This document shows positions 33,906-41,983 of a stretch of 64,000 nucleotides of DNA, piece by piece; position 1 is the first letter of the stretch, and each line of letters begins with the position of its first letter. The stretch comes from JALYGY01 sp963800975 (lineage in GTDB: Bacteria; Actinomycetota; Rubrobacteria; Rubrobacterales; Rubrobacteraceae), in the NCBI GenBank assembly GCA_963800975.1, contig CAWDDB010000021.1, positions 186,001-250,000 on the forward strand, written 5' to 3'. The translations under genes and the position numbers were made by a program. The notes beneath the pieces were generated by a model, which was not told the origin of the DNA, ran no database searches, and saw nothing but the letters and a program-made list of their open reading frames with translations.

Positions 33906-35273
33906 CTACGAGAGGAGGCCTTGCAGGGCCGGCCAGAGGAAAGCCAGCGCGAAGAGAAGGGCGGCGCCGTACAGGAGCGGGTGCACCTCGCCTGGCCTGC
34001 CTCGGCTCAGCTTGATCAGGACGTAGGTGATAAAGCCGAACCCTATGCCGTAAGAGATGTTGAACGTCAGGGGCAGCGTCAGGATGGTGAGGAACGCGGG
34101 TATGGCCTGGTCGAAGTCATCCCAGGGGATAAAGCGGACGGCGGTGATCATCAGGAAACCGACCACGATCAGGGCTGGCGCCGTCACGGGGGAGACGAAG
34201 ATCTCGCCCCCGCCCTGCGGGCTCGGCACGGGTACTGAGCCGCCGAAGACCGAGACAAGCGGCGAGAACGGCAGGGCGAGAAGGAAGAGCAGCCCTACGA
34301 CCACGCTCGTCAACCCCGTGCGGCCGCCCTCGGCGACGCCGGCCCCGCTCTCTATGTAGCTGGTCACGGAGCTGGCGCCCGTCGCTCCGCCCCCGGTCGC
34401 CGCGAGCGAGTCGATCAGCAATATCCGCCTGAGGTGCGGCGGCCTTCCTTCATCGTCCAGCAGTTTGCCTCCCTGGCCGACGGCTATCACGGTGCCCATC
34501 GTGTCGAAGAAGTCCGTCATGAACAGCGCGAATATCACCGGTATCAGCGAGATCTGGAGTATCTCGGGGACCGCGAGCACACCCCCGCCGATGGTGGAGG
34601 TGTCGAAGCGGAAGTCGATGATGCCGCTCGGGAGGGGCACGACCCCGAAGATCATGCCGGCGACGCCGGTGAGCAAGATGCCAAGGAGTATCCCCCCGGT
34701 CATCCCCCGCGCGACGAGCACGAGCGTGAGCACGAGCCCGAAGAGCGCCAGCACGACCGGCCCCTGCGTGAAGTCGCCGAGGGCCAGGTAGGTGGACGGG
34801 TTCTGGACAACGATGCCGCCGTTCTTGAGGCCTATAAAGGCTATGAACAGGCCGATGCCGACCGCGATGGCGAACTTGAGCGACATCGGTATGGCGTTCA
34901 TCACGGCCTCGCGCAGGTTGGTCAACACGAGGATGGTAATGAGCAGGCCCTCGACGACGACCACGGCCATCGCTTGCTGCCAGGTCAGGCCGAGGCCGAG
35001 GATCAGGGTGAAGGCCACGATGGCGTTCAGGCCCAGGCCCGAGGCGAGCGCCAGGGGGTAGTTCGCGAAAACGCCCATCGCTATGCTCGCGGCGGCCGCG
35101 ATCACGCACGTCGCGAAGAACACGCCCGCGATCGGGAGCCCCGTGCCCTCCGTGCCGAGGATCGCCGGGTTCACGAAGATGATGTATGCCATCGTCATGA
35201 AGGTCGTCAGCCCGGCGATCACCTCTGTCCGGAGGTTTGTTCCGCGCTCGGAGAACTTGAAGTAGCCGCCCAA
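33906..35273 (-). CDS. NCS2 family purine permease (AzgA/GhxP type)
   Basis: 455 residues with about 12-14 hydrophobic segments. Family landmarks are the start FKFSERGTNLRTEVIAGLTTF, MAYIIFVNPAILG, ASGLGLNAIVAFT, FALFMTDFFDTMGT and GGGATGASSVTSYIESGAGV. These identify the AzgA branch, which imports hypoxanthine, guanine or adenine with protons. It is a single gene on the minus strand, and no purine riboswitch-like structure was noticed upstream. Confidence 0.92.
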   Translation of the reverse strand: MGGYFKFSERGTNLRTEVIAGLTTFMTMAYIIFVNPAILGTEGTGLPIAGVFFATCVIAAAASIAMGVFANYPLALASGLGLNAIVAFTLILGLGLTWQQAMAVVVVEGLLITILVLTNLREAVMNAIPMSLKFAIAVGIGLFIAFIGLKNGGIVVQNPSTYLALGDFTQGPVVLALFGLVLTLVLVARGMTGGILLGILLTGVAGMIFGVVPLPSGIIDFRFDTSTIGGGVLAVPEILQISLIPVIFALFMTDFFDTMGTVIAVGQGGKLLDDEGRPPHLRRILLIDSLAATGGGATGASSVTSYIESGAGVAEGGRTGLTSVVVGLLFLLALPFSPLVSVFGGSVPVPSPQGGGEIFVSPVTAPALIVVGFLMITAVRFIPWDDFDQAIPAFLTILTLPLTFNISYGIGFGFITYVLIKLSRGRPGEVHPLLYGAALLFALAFLWPALQGLLS

Positions 35274-35403
35274 GGTCCATCACCCCTCTGCCATAACAGC
35301 CTGCCCGAGTGCCAATATAGCCAGAGCATCGCAGGGTGTCGTAGCACGCGCGCGTTCAGGGCTTCGGAGCGCTGGCGGCCTCTCGATGCCCGATGACCTG
35401 AGG

Positions 35404-36072
35404 CTAGAGCCCCAGGAAAGGCTTGTTCCTCTTCCAGATAAGCCAGGCGACGGAGGCGATCCAGAGGCCGATTATCGCCGAGTACGCGGGGAAGATCCTG
35501 CGGTAGTACTCGGGCGTGTCGCCGGTGGTGACCACGGGTATCCTCTCGTCGTTCGGGAGGCCGGTGAGCCTGAGCCCCTCCTGCGTGGTGTCGTGGAAGA
35601 TCACGGTCCCCACGGTCTCGAGCTTGCCCCTCCAGGCACGCTCCTCGGCGCTCTCCAGGTCGTCTGGCAGGCCCTGGGCGGTCTGGATGAGCAGCGCGTC
35701 GCCGGTCTCGCGCAGGCGGAAGTAGAAGTAGCTCGCGCTGTAGCGCGAAGAGACGGCTATCTCGGACTCCCTGGTCCCGATACGCTGCAGGTTTTGCCCG
35801 ACGTCTGGCGTGCCGCGGACCTCGACGTAGTCGCCGAGTTCGGTGCCGGGCGGCAGCTCGCCGCGCTTCAGCTGCTCGGCCGTGAGGCGGATCGGCTCGC
35901 CCTCCAGGCCGTAGGAGAAGTTGGCCGCGGTCGTGGAGGCGCCGAAGGTGAACACCATGACGATAAACAGGCGCAGGAGGAGCCAGGGGTTGCGCCGGAT
36001 CCAGGCCCCCAGGCCGGGCTGTTCGTAGTGCTCGTCGTAGCCTGGCGCCCGTTCTCTGTCTTTGAGGTCCAC
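35404..36072 (-). CDS. membrane protein of unknown function
   Basis: 222 residues. One transmembrane helix near 31-50 (LLLRLFIVMVFTFGAST), an extracytoplasmic beta-rich domain of about 140 residues (EGEPIRLTAEQL to ERIPVVTTGD), and a second helix near the C-terminus (YSAIIGLWIASVAWLIW). The topology suggests both ends inside and a globular domain outside. I do not recognise the family. The gene is alone, with a 185-bp gap to the next, divergently oriented gene. Confidence 0.6.
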   Translation of the reverse strand: MDLKDRERAPGYDEHYEQPGLGAWIRRNPWLLLRLFIVMVFTFGASTTAANFSYGLEGEPIRLTAEQLKRGELPPGTELGDYVEVRGTPDVGQNLQRIGTRESEIAVSSRYSASYFYFRLRETGDALLIQTAQGLPDDLESAEERAWRGKLETVGTVIFHDTTQEGLRLTGLPNDERIPVVTTGDTPEYYRRIFPAYSAIIGLWIASVAWLIWKRNKPFLGL

Positions 36073-36257
36073 GCCCGGAAGTTTAACCGAGGTGCCGGGA
36101 GGTGGTGGGGTACGGTTTCACACGGACGCTCACTTTGTGAAAGAGATCCCCGCGAGGGTCGGGCGACGGTCTAGTATGGCGTTACGGGACCATGTATGCT
36201 GTTGAGCGGCAAACCGCCGCGGTAAGGGCAGGCTCATACATCCTTTTGTGGAGGTAG

Positions 36258-36893
36258 ATGTTGGAAGGGCGGGAGGCACCGGAGCCGATCCCCGAGTACA
36301 CCGTGATCGGGGTACTCAACGACGGGGTCGAGCTTAACCAGGCCGTCAAGGAGCTCCGGGACCTTGGGGTGGATCGCGACGACCTGACGGTGATCCTCAA
36401 GCGCGAGGACATGAGCGAGCCCGAGCCGTTCCCCGCGGGGACGCGCTACATCGTGGTCCCCGGGGACAAGCGCGGGCTCGAGGTGCCGATAGGTTTCGCC
36501 ATATCCTTCATTGTCCTCGGCGTTCTCTTCGCCATCACGACGCCCGCCATCGGGATACCCACGCTCATGGTCTTCGTGTCGCTGGCGGCGATCCTGTTCG
36601 TCGGCTCGCTCACCCGGGTCGGGGTCACGCCGATCCTCACCGAGATGGGGGCGCCTTCCGAGGAGGCCGGCACCTGGAACGACGACTTCGAGATGGGGAA
36701 GGTCCTTGTCTTCGCCTCGACGGGGGAGCGCCGGCTGCTCAGGCCGATCCGGGAGGCCTTGCAGCGCTCGGGCGCGATCTACTACATCGTGGACAGGCGC
36801 CTCTCGCCGCGCGCCGTGGGCCAGGCCATCCTGAACCGCTCCGGAGAGCGCTCCGCGGGCGAGTCCGTCGCAGACCGTACCGGTAGCGCCTAG
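36258..36893 (+). CDS. membrane protein with N-terminal stress-protein-17M-like domain
   Basis: 211 residues. The N-terminus (EYTVIGVLNDGVELNQAVKE, then LRDLGVDRDDLTVIL) has the beta-alpha-beta pattern of general stress protein 17M/YflT-like domains. Two close transmembrane helices (about 78-120) follow, then a soluble C-terminal domain with another alpha/beta repeat (VLVFASTGERRLLRPIREAL). It ends only 13 bases before the first CydA-like gene, so it may belong to that respiratory operon. Assignment is by pattern only. Confidence 0.55.
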   Translation: MLEGREAPEPIPEYTVIGVLNDGVELNQAVKELRDLGVDRDDLTVILKREDMSEPEPFPAGTRYIVVPGDKRGLEVPIGFAISFIVLGVLFAITTPAIGIPTLMVFVSLAAILFVGSLTRVGVTPILTEMGAPSEEAGTWNDDFEMGKVLVFASTGERRLLRPIREALQRSGAIYYIVDRRLSPRAVGQAILNRSGERSAGESVADRTGSA

Positions 36894-36906
36894 AAGGAGT
36901 TCCGGG

Positions 36907-38226
36907 ATGACCACAGCAACCCTCCTGGCCCAGGTAGACCTCTCCAACGCCTTCTCGGAGATAGGGGGCGCCCGTTTCGTCACGGGCCTCTCTATGCTCA
37001 TCCATATGTTCTGGGCCGAGCTGTTCGTCGGGTTCGCTATCGCCGCGCCGGTGTTGCAGGCGTGGGGCGCGCGCACGGGCAGCCCCAGGATGGACAGGCT
37101 CGCCCACTCCATGGCCCGCTTCAACGTGCTGACCTTCTCGACGGGCGCTACCTTCGCCGTCCTGTTCGTGGTCTTGCTCGTCGGCCTCTACCCGCGGGTG
37201 ACGACGTCGCTGTTCACCAACTTCTTCTACTTCATAGCGCTGGCCATGCTCTCTATGGTCCTGGCGCTGTGGGGGATGTACTCCTACTACTACAAGTGGG
37301 ACCGCTACAGCGTCCTCCACAAAAAGCGGCACGCCGCCCTCGGCTTCACGATGGGCCTCTTTATCTGGGTCTGGATGGTCATCATGACCGGCATAGATAC
37401 CTACATGGTCACGGGCGGCGGGCCGGGGAGTCCCCCGCTCAGCGAGGGCAACATTGCGAGCTTCGGCGTCGCCGTTCAGGGTATCTTCAACCCCATGTTC
37501 ACGGACATGGTCCTTCACCGCACCTTCGCCAACCTCTCGTGGCCGGCCTTCGCCCTCGCCGCCTGGTCCGCGTTCATGTACGTCCGCTCGAAGACCGCCG
37601 AGGACAAGGCCTTCTACGACTGGAGCAGCGCGGTAGGGCTCACCTGGGGCGTCGGGTTCCTCCTGTTGATGCCGATCGTTGGCTTCACGACGGTCTACGC
37701 GATGAAGACCTCGGCTCCGGGCGGCTCCGGGCCCGCCAGCGGCGGGGCTTACGAGAGGCTCACCGAGGGCGCGACCTCGAACCTGCTCGTCATCAACCTG
37801 ATTTTGGTTGTGCTCCTCTTCGTGCTCTCCAACGTCGCCATGTACCTCGGGGCGGAGCGGAACCCTGACCGTTCGGGGCGCGTGCCGATACGCTTCTTCG
37901 CGCTCGTGGCGGCGGTGGCCGGGGTGTACGCGATCTCGCCGCTGGCCCAGTTCCCTTTCCTCTATATGCGCTACATCATGATGCTCGTCATGGTCCTCGC
38001 CACCCTCGCGGCTTTCGTCACCTACCTGCGGGGGCGGCTGAGCTTCAGGTACGGCAGCCCGGGGAGAAGCTACCGCGCTACGCTGATGGTCCTAGGGATC
38101 CTGGCGGCGGTGGTGGCGCTCAACATGGGCTTCATGAAGTCGAACTCTAGGGTGCCCTACACGGTATATAATCAGCCCGACTACACGGTGGAGCCCGGCC
38201 CACCGCCGACAGGGTTCGGAAGGTAA
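36907..38226 (+). CDS. CydA-like cytochrome bd family subunit 1 (divergent)
   Basis: 439 residues with about nine hydrophobic segments. Alignable landmarks to CydA are His33 in MLIHMFWAELFVG (position of the high-spin haem ligand), His204 in VLHRTFANLSWPAF and Met358 in YMRYIMMLV (positions of the b558 ligands), and a GRQPW-like RVPY near the end. The helix that normally carries the two proton-channel Glu residues (here FIALAMLSMVLALWG) has none. It resembles the A' subunit of CydAA' oxidases. There is no CydB gene; the Rieske gene follows. Confidence 0.8.
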   Translation: MTTATLLAQVDLSNAFSEIGGARFVTGLSMLIHMFWAELFVGFAIAAPVLQAWGARTGSPRMDRLAHSMARFNVLTFSTGATFAVLFVVLLVGLYPRVTTSLFTNFFYFIALAMLSMVLALWGMYSYYYKWDRYSVLHKKRHAALGFTMGLFIWVWMVIMTGIDTYMVTGGGPGSPPLSEGNIASFGVAVQGIFNPMFTDMVLHRTFANLSWPAFALAAWSAFMYVRSKTAEDKAFYDWSSAVGLTWGVGFLLLMPIVGFTTVYAMKTSAPGGSGPASGGAYERLTEGATSNLLVINLILVVLLFVLSNVAMYLGAERNPDRSGRVPIRFFALVAAVAGVYAISPLAQFPFLYMRYIMMLVMVLATLAAFVTYLRGRLSFRYGSPGRSYRATLMVLGILAAVVALNMGFMKSNSRVPYTVYNQPDYTVEPGPPPTGFGR

Positions 38227-38258
38227 GAGCTCGAGGTCCGGCTAGAAGGGGCGAGACG

Positions 38259-38976
38259 TTGGCGGAGTTGCAGAAGGATCCGATAACCCGGGGCGACTTC
38301 CTGGGCTTCGGGGTTATGGGCGCGATCATGGGCGCCGTGCTGACCATACCTCCGGTGGCTTACATCCTGGACCCGATCATCAGGGCCAACATCCTCGGCC
38401 AGTCGAACGTCGCCGACGAGTGGCGAGAGGTCGGGCGCGTCTCGGAGATCCCGGACGAGGAGGAGCCCGTCGACTTCACGGTCGAGTTCCCGATCACCCA
38501 GACCTACGGGAACAGGCAGATCCAGGAGGAGAGCGGCACCACGGACAAGCAGTTCACGATAAGCAACGCCATCTGGCTCTCCTGGAGGCACGAGGTCGTG
38601 AAGCCAGGCCGGCAGGGCTCGATCGGCGACGAGCTCGGGGGGAGCCTGCGCCCGGACTTCATGGACAGCAAGAGCGAGGGGTTCACGGAAGGGGAGCGTC
38701 AGGAGCTGGCCGACTCCATCAACGTGCTCTCCAACTCTTGCGCCCACCTGGGCTGCCCGGTGCGCTGGCTCGTGAACACCGAGGGGGAGGGCGAGTTCCT
38801 GTGCCCGTGCCACGGTGGCATCTACGACATCAACGGCGGGTGGGTCGGGGGACCGCCACCGCGGGGCATGTATCAGCTACACCGAGGTGAAGGTGGAAGA
38901 GGACGGTATGGTCTACGTCAAGCACGCGTACGACGTCGAGAACAGGCTGGACGCCCAGCAGCCCTACGTGGTGTAG
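38259..38976 (+). pseudogene. Rieske iron-sulfur protein (QcrA/PetC type), frameshifted
   Basis: TTG start with AAGGGG upstream. One N-terminal transmembrane helix (FGVMGAIMGAVLTIPPVAYI) is followed by a soluble domain with cluster motifs CAHLGC (161-166) and CPCHG (182-186), the Cys/His pairs of a Rieske 2Fe-2S centre. After GPPPRGMY the frame shifts by one base; the other frame continues YTEVKVEEDGMVYVKHAYDV to a stop at 38974-38976. One surplus base at about 38866-38877 explains it. The intact product would have about 238 residues and pass electrons from quinol to the complex. Confidence 0.88.
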
Positions 38977-38995
38977 GGGCTAGAGAGGACGGGCC

Positions 38996-39811
38996 ATGAT
39001 CGGCAGGCTAAGAACCCAGACCGAGGACGCAAGCAAGTTCGTCGTCGACTGGATGGAGCACCGCACCGGCATAGTGACCATGCTGGAGCACTTCCTCTAC
39101 GAGCCGGTTCCCAAGCGGGGCGCCTGGCTCTACACGCTCGGGAGCGCGGTCCTCTTTACGATCACGCTGCAGTTCCTCACCGGCATCCTGCTGCTCTTCT
39201 ACTACGTCCCGACCACGGACCACGCGTGGAACTCGGTCTACTACATCATGAACGACGCGTACTTCGGGATCCTGATCCGGGGCATCCACTACTGGTCGGC
39301 CAACTTCCTGATGGCGATGATCGGGCTGCACATGGCCCAGGTCTTCTTCTCCGGCGGGTACAAGGCCCCGCGCGAGCTCAACTGGCTCGTCGGCGTGATC
39401 CTGCTACTGCTCGTCATCGGTCTGGCGTTCACGGGCTACGTGCTCAGGTGGGACCAGGACGGGTTCTGGGCCACGGTCGTCGGCATGAAGATCGGCTCCT
39501 ACTCGCCGTTCGTCGGGGGGTACGTGATCAACTTCCTCATGGGCGGGGACGTGGTGGGGCCCGCAACGTTATCCCGCTTTTTCGCCATCCACGTGTGGCT
39601 GCTGCCGGCCGTGATAGCGCCGTTTATCGGCATCCACCTTTACCTGCTCAGGCGTCACGGCGTCTTCGGCAGCGAGTTCGAGTACACGGACAGGTTGGCC
39701 AAGATGCACGAGCGCCAGCGCGTCGAGGAGTACGCCGGCCACGAGCTGCACGAGGACGACGGCGAGCCGTACGTCGGCCGCCGCGACAGGGCGGACAGGG
39801 ACGGGGAGTAA
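38996..39811 (+). CDS. cytochrome b6-type subunit (N-terminal half of cytochrome b)
   Basis: 271 residues with four core transmembrane helices. Haem ligands are His98 and His112 in helix B (13 residues between) and His199 and His214 in helix D (14 between). The 14-residue spacing in helix D is the b6f/Bacillus type rather than mitochondrial. The C-terminus is long and charged (FEYTDRLAKMHERQRVEE). It is followed by a separate subunit IV-like gene, so cytochrome b is split as in b6f. It lies 20 bases after the Rieske gene. Confidence 0.92.
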   Translation: MIGRLRTQTEDASKFVVDWMEHRTGIVTMLEHFLYEPVPKRGAWLYTLGSAVLFTITLQFLTGILLLFYYVPTTDHAWNSVYYIMNDAYFGILIRGIHYWSANFLMAMIGLHMAQVFFSGGYKAPRELNWLVGVILLLLVIGLAFTGYVLRWDQDGFWATVVGMKIGSYSPFVGGYVINFLMGGDVVGPATLSRFFAIHVWLLPAVIAPFIGIHLYLLRRHGVFGSEFEYTDRLAKMHERQRVEEYAGHELHEDDGEPYVGRRDRADRDGE

Positions 39812-39881
39812 GAGTTTTTACCGAGCGTTGCGAGGCGCTGCTGGTATCATGCGGGCACGCGGCTAGGAGAGAGGTGTAGAG

Positions 39882-40365
39882 ATGTACGCTCCGGCGACTG
39901 GCAAGGCCAAACCGGTTGAAGAAGAGGTAATCACTCCGGAGAACGTCTTCGAGCGCCCGGACGAGACCATAGCCTTCTTCCCGGGGCAGGTCCTCAAGGA
40001 CGGCTACGTCTCGACCGCGATCCTCATCGCGTGCGTGATCCTCTCCTACGTCGCGCCGGCGCCGCTCTCGGAGCCGGCGAACACGGCGACCATCACCTAC
40101 GTGCCGCAGGCCCGAGTGGTTCTTCTTCTTCTACGAGCAGATGCTCATGTTCTTCCCCGGCTACGCCCTGATCTCCTTCGGGGCGGTCGTCGTGCCGACG
40201 ATCTTCATCATGTTGCTGCTCGGCGTGCCGTGGCTCGACCGGGGGCCGAACTACAGCGCGCTCAAGCGGCCCTTCGCCGCGGTCATCGGGATCCTGGTCG
40301 TTGTCGTGATCGTTCTGAATATGATGCTGGCGCTCAGCCGCATAATGAACTTCCCTGGCCAGTAG
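39882..40365 (+). pseudogene. subunit IV-like C-terminal half of cytochrome b, frameshifted
   Basis: The N-terminal 75 residues (PENVFERPDETIAFFPGQVL, ILIACVILSYVAPAPL) are in one frame up to about 40105. The other frame then gives PEWFFFFYEQMLMFF and two further helices to FPGQ. Removing one G at 40109-40110 yields a 160-residue protein with three helices. The Qo-site motif reads PEWF where most complexes have PEWY. No CxxCH haem c site is present, unlike bcc fusions of other actinobacteria. Confidence 0.85.
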
Positions 40366-40380
40366 GAGGAGGCAGCGTCT

Positions 40381-41718
40381 ATGCCGATAGGTGATCTCCA
40401 GGTACCGATAATCGGCAAGAACGTCGTTATCGCGTCGCTCGTCCAGTCGCACATCCTCTTCGCCGCCTTCATCATCGGGGCCGTGCTCATAGCGGCGACG
40501 AGCGAGTACATGGGCATGATCACCAAGCAGCCCAACTACGAGCGGTTCGCCCGCAACCTGGCGCGCTTCGTGGTGCTGCTGTTCGCCTCGGGGGCCGCCC
40601 TGGCGATCACCTTCGTGCTCGCGCTGGTGACGCTGTTCCCGGTCTTCTTCTCGTACCTGCAGAACATCTTCTTCTGGGTCTTCCTGGTCGAGGCGTTCAT
40701 GTTCCTCGGGCAGATCATCATCGTCTACGCCTGGTACAACGTGTGGGACAAGCTCGCCTACCGCAAGAGCCTGCACGTGGTCTTCGGCCTCGTCGCCGGT
40801 TTCTTCGGGTTGATGGCGATGACGATGATCGACGCCGTCGCCTCCTACATGCTGACCCCCGCCGAGGCCCCGGTCTCGGACGTGGCCCGCAACTTCCTGA
40901 ACCAGACGATGGTGCCGCTGAACATGCACCGCTTTGTCGGGAACTTCTCCTACGCCGGCTTCCTCATCGCGGGCTGGGCCGGCTGGCGCTACCTCAGGAC
41001 GACGCGGGAGGACGACAGGGAGTACTACGACTGGATGGGCCACTGGGGCCTTATCTGGGGCTTCGGGTTCCTCATCATCCAGCCCGTCATAGGCTACGGG
41101 TACCTCAAGGGGATCCGCGAGACCTCACCGGCCGCGTTCGACACGATCATGCTCGGCGACAAGGCGTGGGTGTTCAACTTGCTCGCCCTCTGGCTCACCG
41201 TCATGGCCATGGCCGCGACCGCGTACTTCGTGCACAAGCTCCGCTTCGCGGTGAAGCCGACGGAGTTCTTGCGCAAGCTGGCTGTGGGCGCCCTCGGGTT
41301 CACGGCGCTGTTCACGGTGCTTAACGTCATCCCGGCCAACACCTCGTTCATACCCCAGCTCGGGCTGGTGTTCCTGAACGGGGAGAACACCGAGATACCG
41401 CTCGGCAGCATGTACCCGTGGAAGTACATCGGGTTGATCGGCATGATGATCGTCGGGTTCTTCGTGATAACGCTGTACCTCAGGGCAACGGCGACCGGTT
41501 TCCACTGGGGCAGGGCGAGCAGGTGGAGCCAGGGCGCGCTCATAGTGTGCGCGGTGACCGTCGTGCTTACCATGGTGACGATGGGCTACACGAGGGAGAC
41601 CGCCAGGAGGGTGGACAACGACCCTGGGTACCTGATCTATAACTGCATCACCCTGGAGCAGGAGCTCACGCCCAAGACCTGCTCGGCCGAGGGCCTCGAG
41701 AGGAACGTCTCCGAATGA
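40381..41718 (+). CDS. CydA-like cytochrome bd family subunit 2
   Basis: 445 residues with about nine helices. His24 in LVQSHILFAAF and His183 in NMHRFVGNFSYAG match haem ligand positions of CydA. Glu104 in FLVEAFMFLGQ matches the first conserved proton-channel Glu, with Gln111 about where the second lies. Met355 or Met356 may be the sixth b-haem ligand. It looks like the catalytic partner of the divergent paralogue encoded at 36907. The long Q-loop of E. coli CydA is absent. Start ATG with AGGAGG upstream. Confidence 0.82.
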   Translation: MPIGDLQVPIIGKNVVIASLVQSHILFAAFIIGAVLIAATSEYMGMITKQPNYERFARNLARFVVLLFASGAALAITFVLALVTLFPVFFSYLQNIFFWVFLVEAFMFLGQIIIVYAWYNVWDKLAYRKSLHVVFGLVAGFFGLMAMTMIDAVASYMLTPAEAPVSDVARNFLNQTMVPLNMHRFVGNFSYAGFLIAGWAGWRYLRTTREDDREYYDWMGHWGLIWGFGFLIIQPVIGYGYLKGIRETSPAAFDTIMLGDKAWVFNLLALWLTVMAMAATAYFVHKLRFAVKPTEFLRKLAVGALGFTALFTVLNVIPANTSFIPQLGLVFLNGENTEIPLGSMYPWKYIGLIGMMIVGFFVITLYLRATATGFHWGRASRWSQGALIVCAVTVVLTMVTMGYTRETARRVDNDPGYLIYNCITLEQELTPKTCSAEGLERNVSE

Positions 41719-41864
41719 TGGAGCTCGCGCTGATGCTTCAACAGGGCGGAGACGGCGGCGCAAGCGCCGTCGGGATCTTCCATTTCTTCGCCGCTTTCTT
41801 TCTCATCATGACCTTCTACCTGAGTTTCCTGGGGTTCACGTACTGGATCAGCAAGGACGAATAG
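41715..41864 (+). CDS. 49-residue single-pass membrane protein at the end of the respiratory operon
   Basis: The ATG overlaps the stop of the preceding CydA-like gene (ATGATG), so it is translationally coupled. The product has a short N-terminus, one helix (VGIFHFFAAFFLIMTFYLSF, then LGFTYWI) and a charged end SKDE. Size and position match CydX-type accessory subunits of bd oxidases, though no sequence similarity is claimed. A terminator follows within 30 bases. Confidence 0.65.
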   Translation: MMELALMLQQGGDGGASAVGIFHFFAAFFLIMTFYLSFLGFTYWISKDE

Positions 41865-41892
41865 GTAGTCTTAAGGCATCAATTTTGGGTTG

Positions 41893-41926
41893 GGGTCGCG
41901 GCGTACGCCGCGGCCCTTCTGCTTTT
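41893..41926 (+). terminator. terminator of the respiratory operon
   Basis: GGGTCGCGGC (41893-41902) pairs with GCCGCGGCCC (41907-41916) with one T-G pair and a GTAC loop, followed by TTCTGCTTTT. Confidence 0.75.
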
Positions 41927-41983
41927 GGGGTGACGCCCGTGCGGGACGAGTTTCGGCGAGATTCGTAGCCGGTTGACCGAAGC

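Noticed and set aside
38259..40365. Programmed ribosomal frameshifting in the Rieske and subunit IV genes
   Set aside because: No slippery heptamer or downstream structure is evident, and similar one-base excesses affect unrelated genes; assembly error is simpler.
40381..41718. Complete classical cytochrome bd operon (cydAB)
   Set aside because: No CydB-like protein is encoded near either CydA-like gene.
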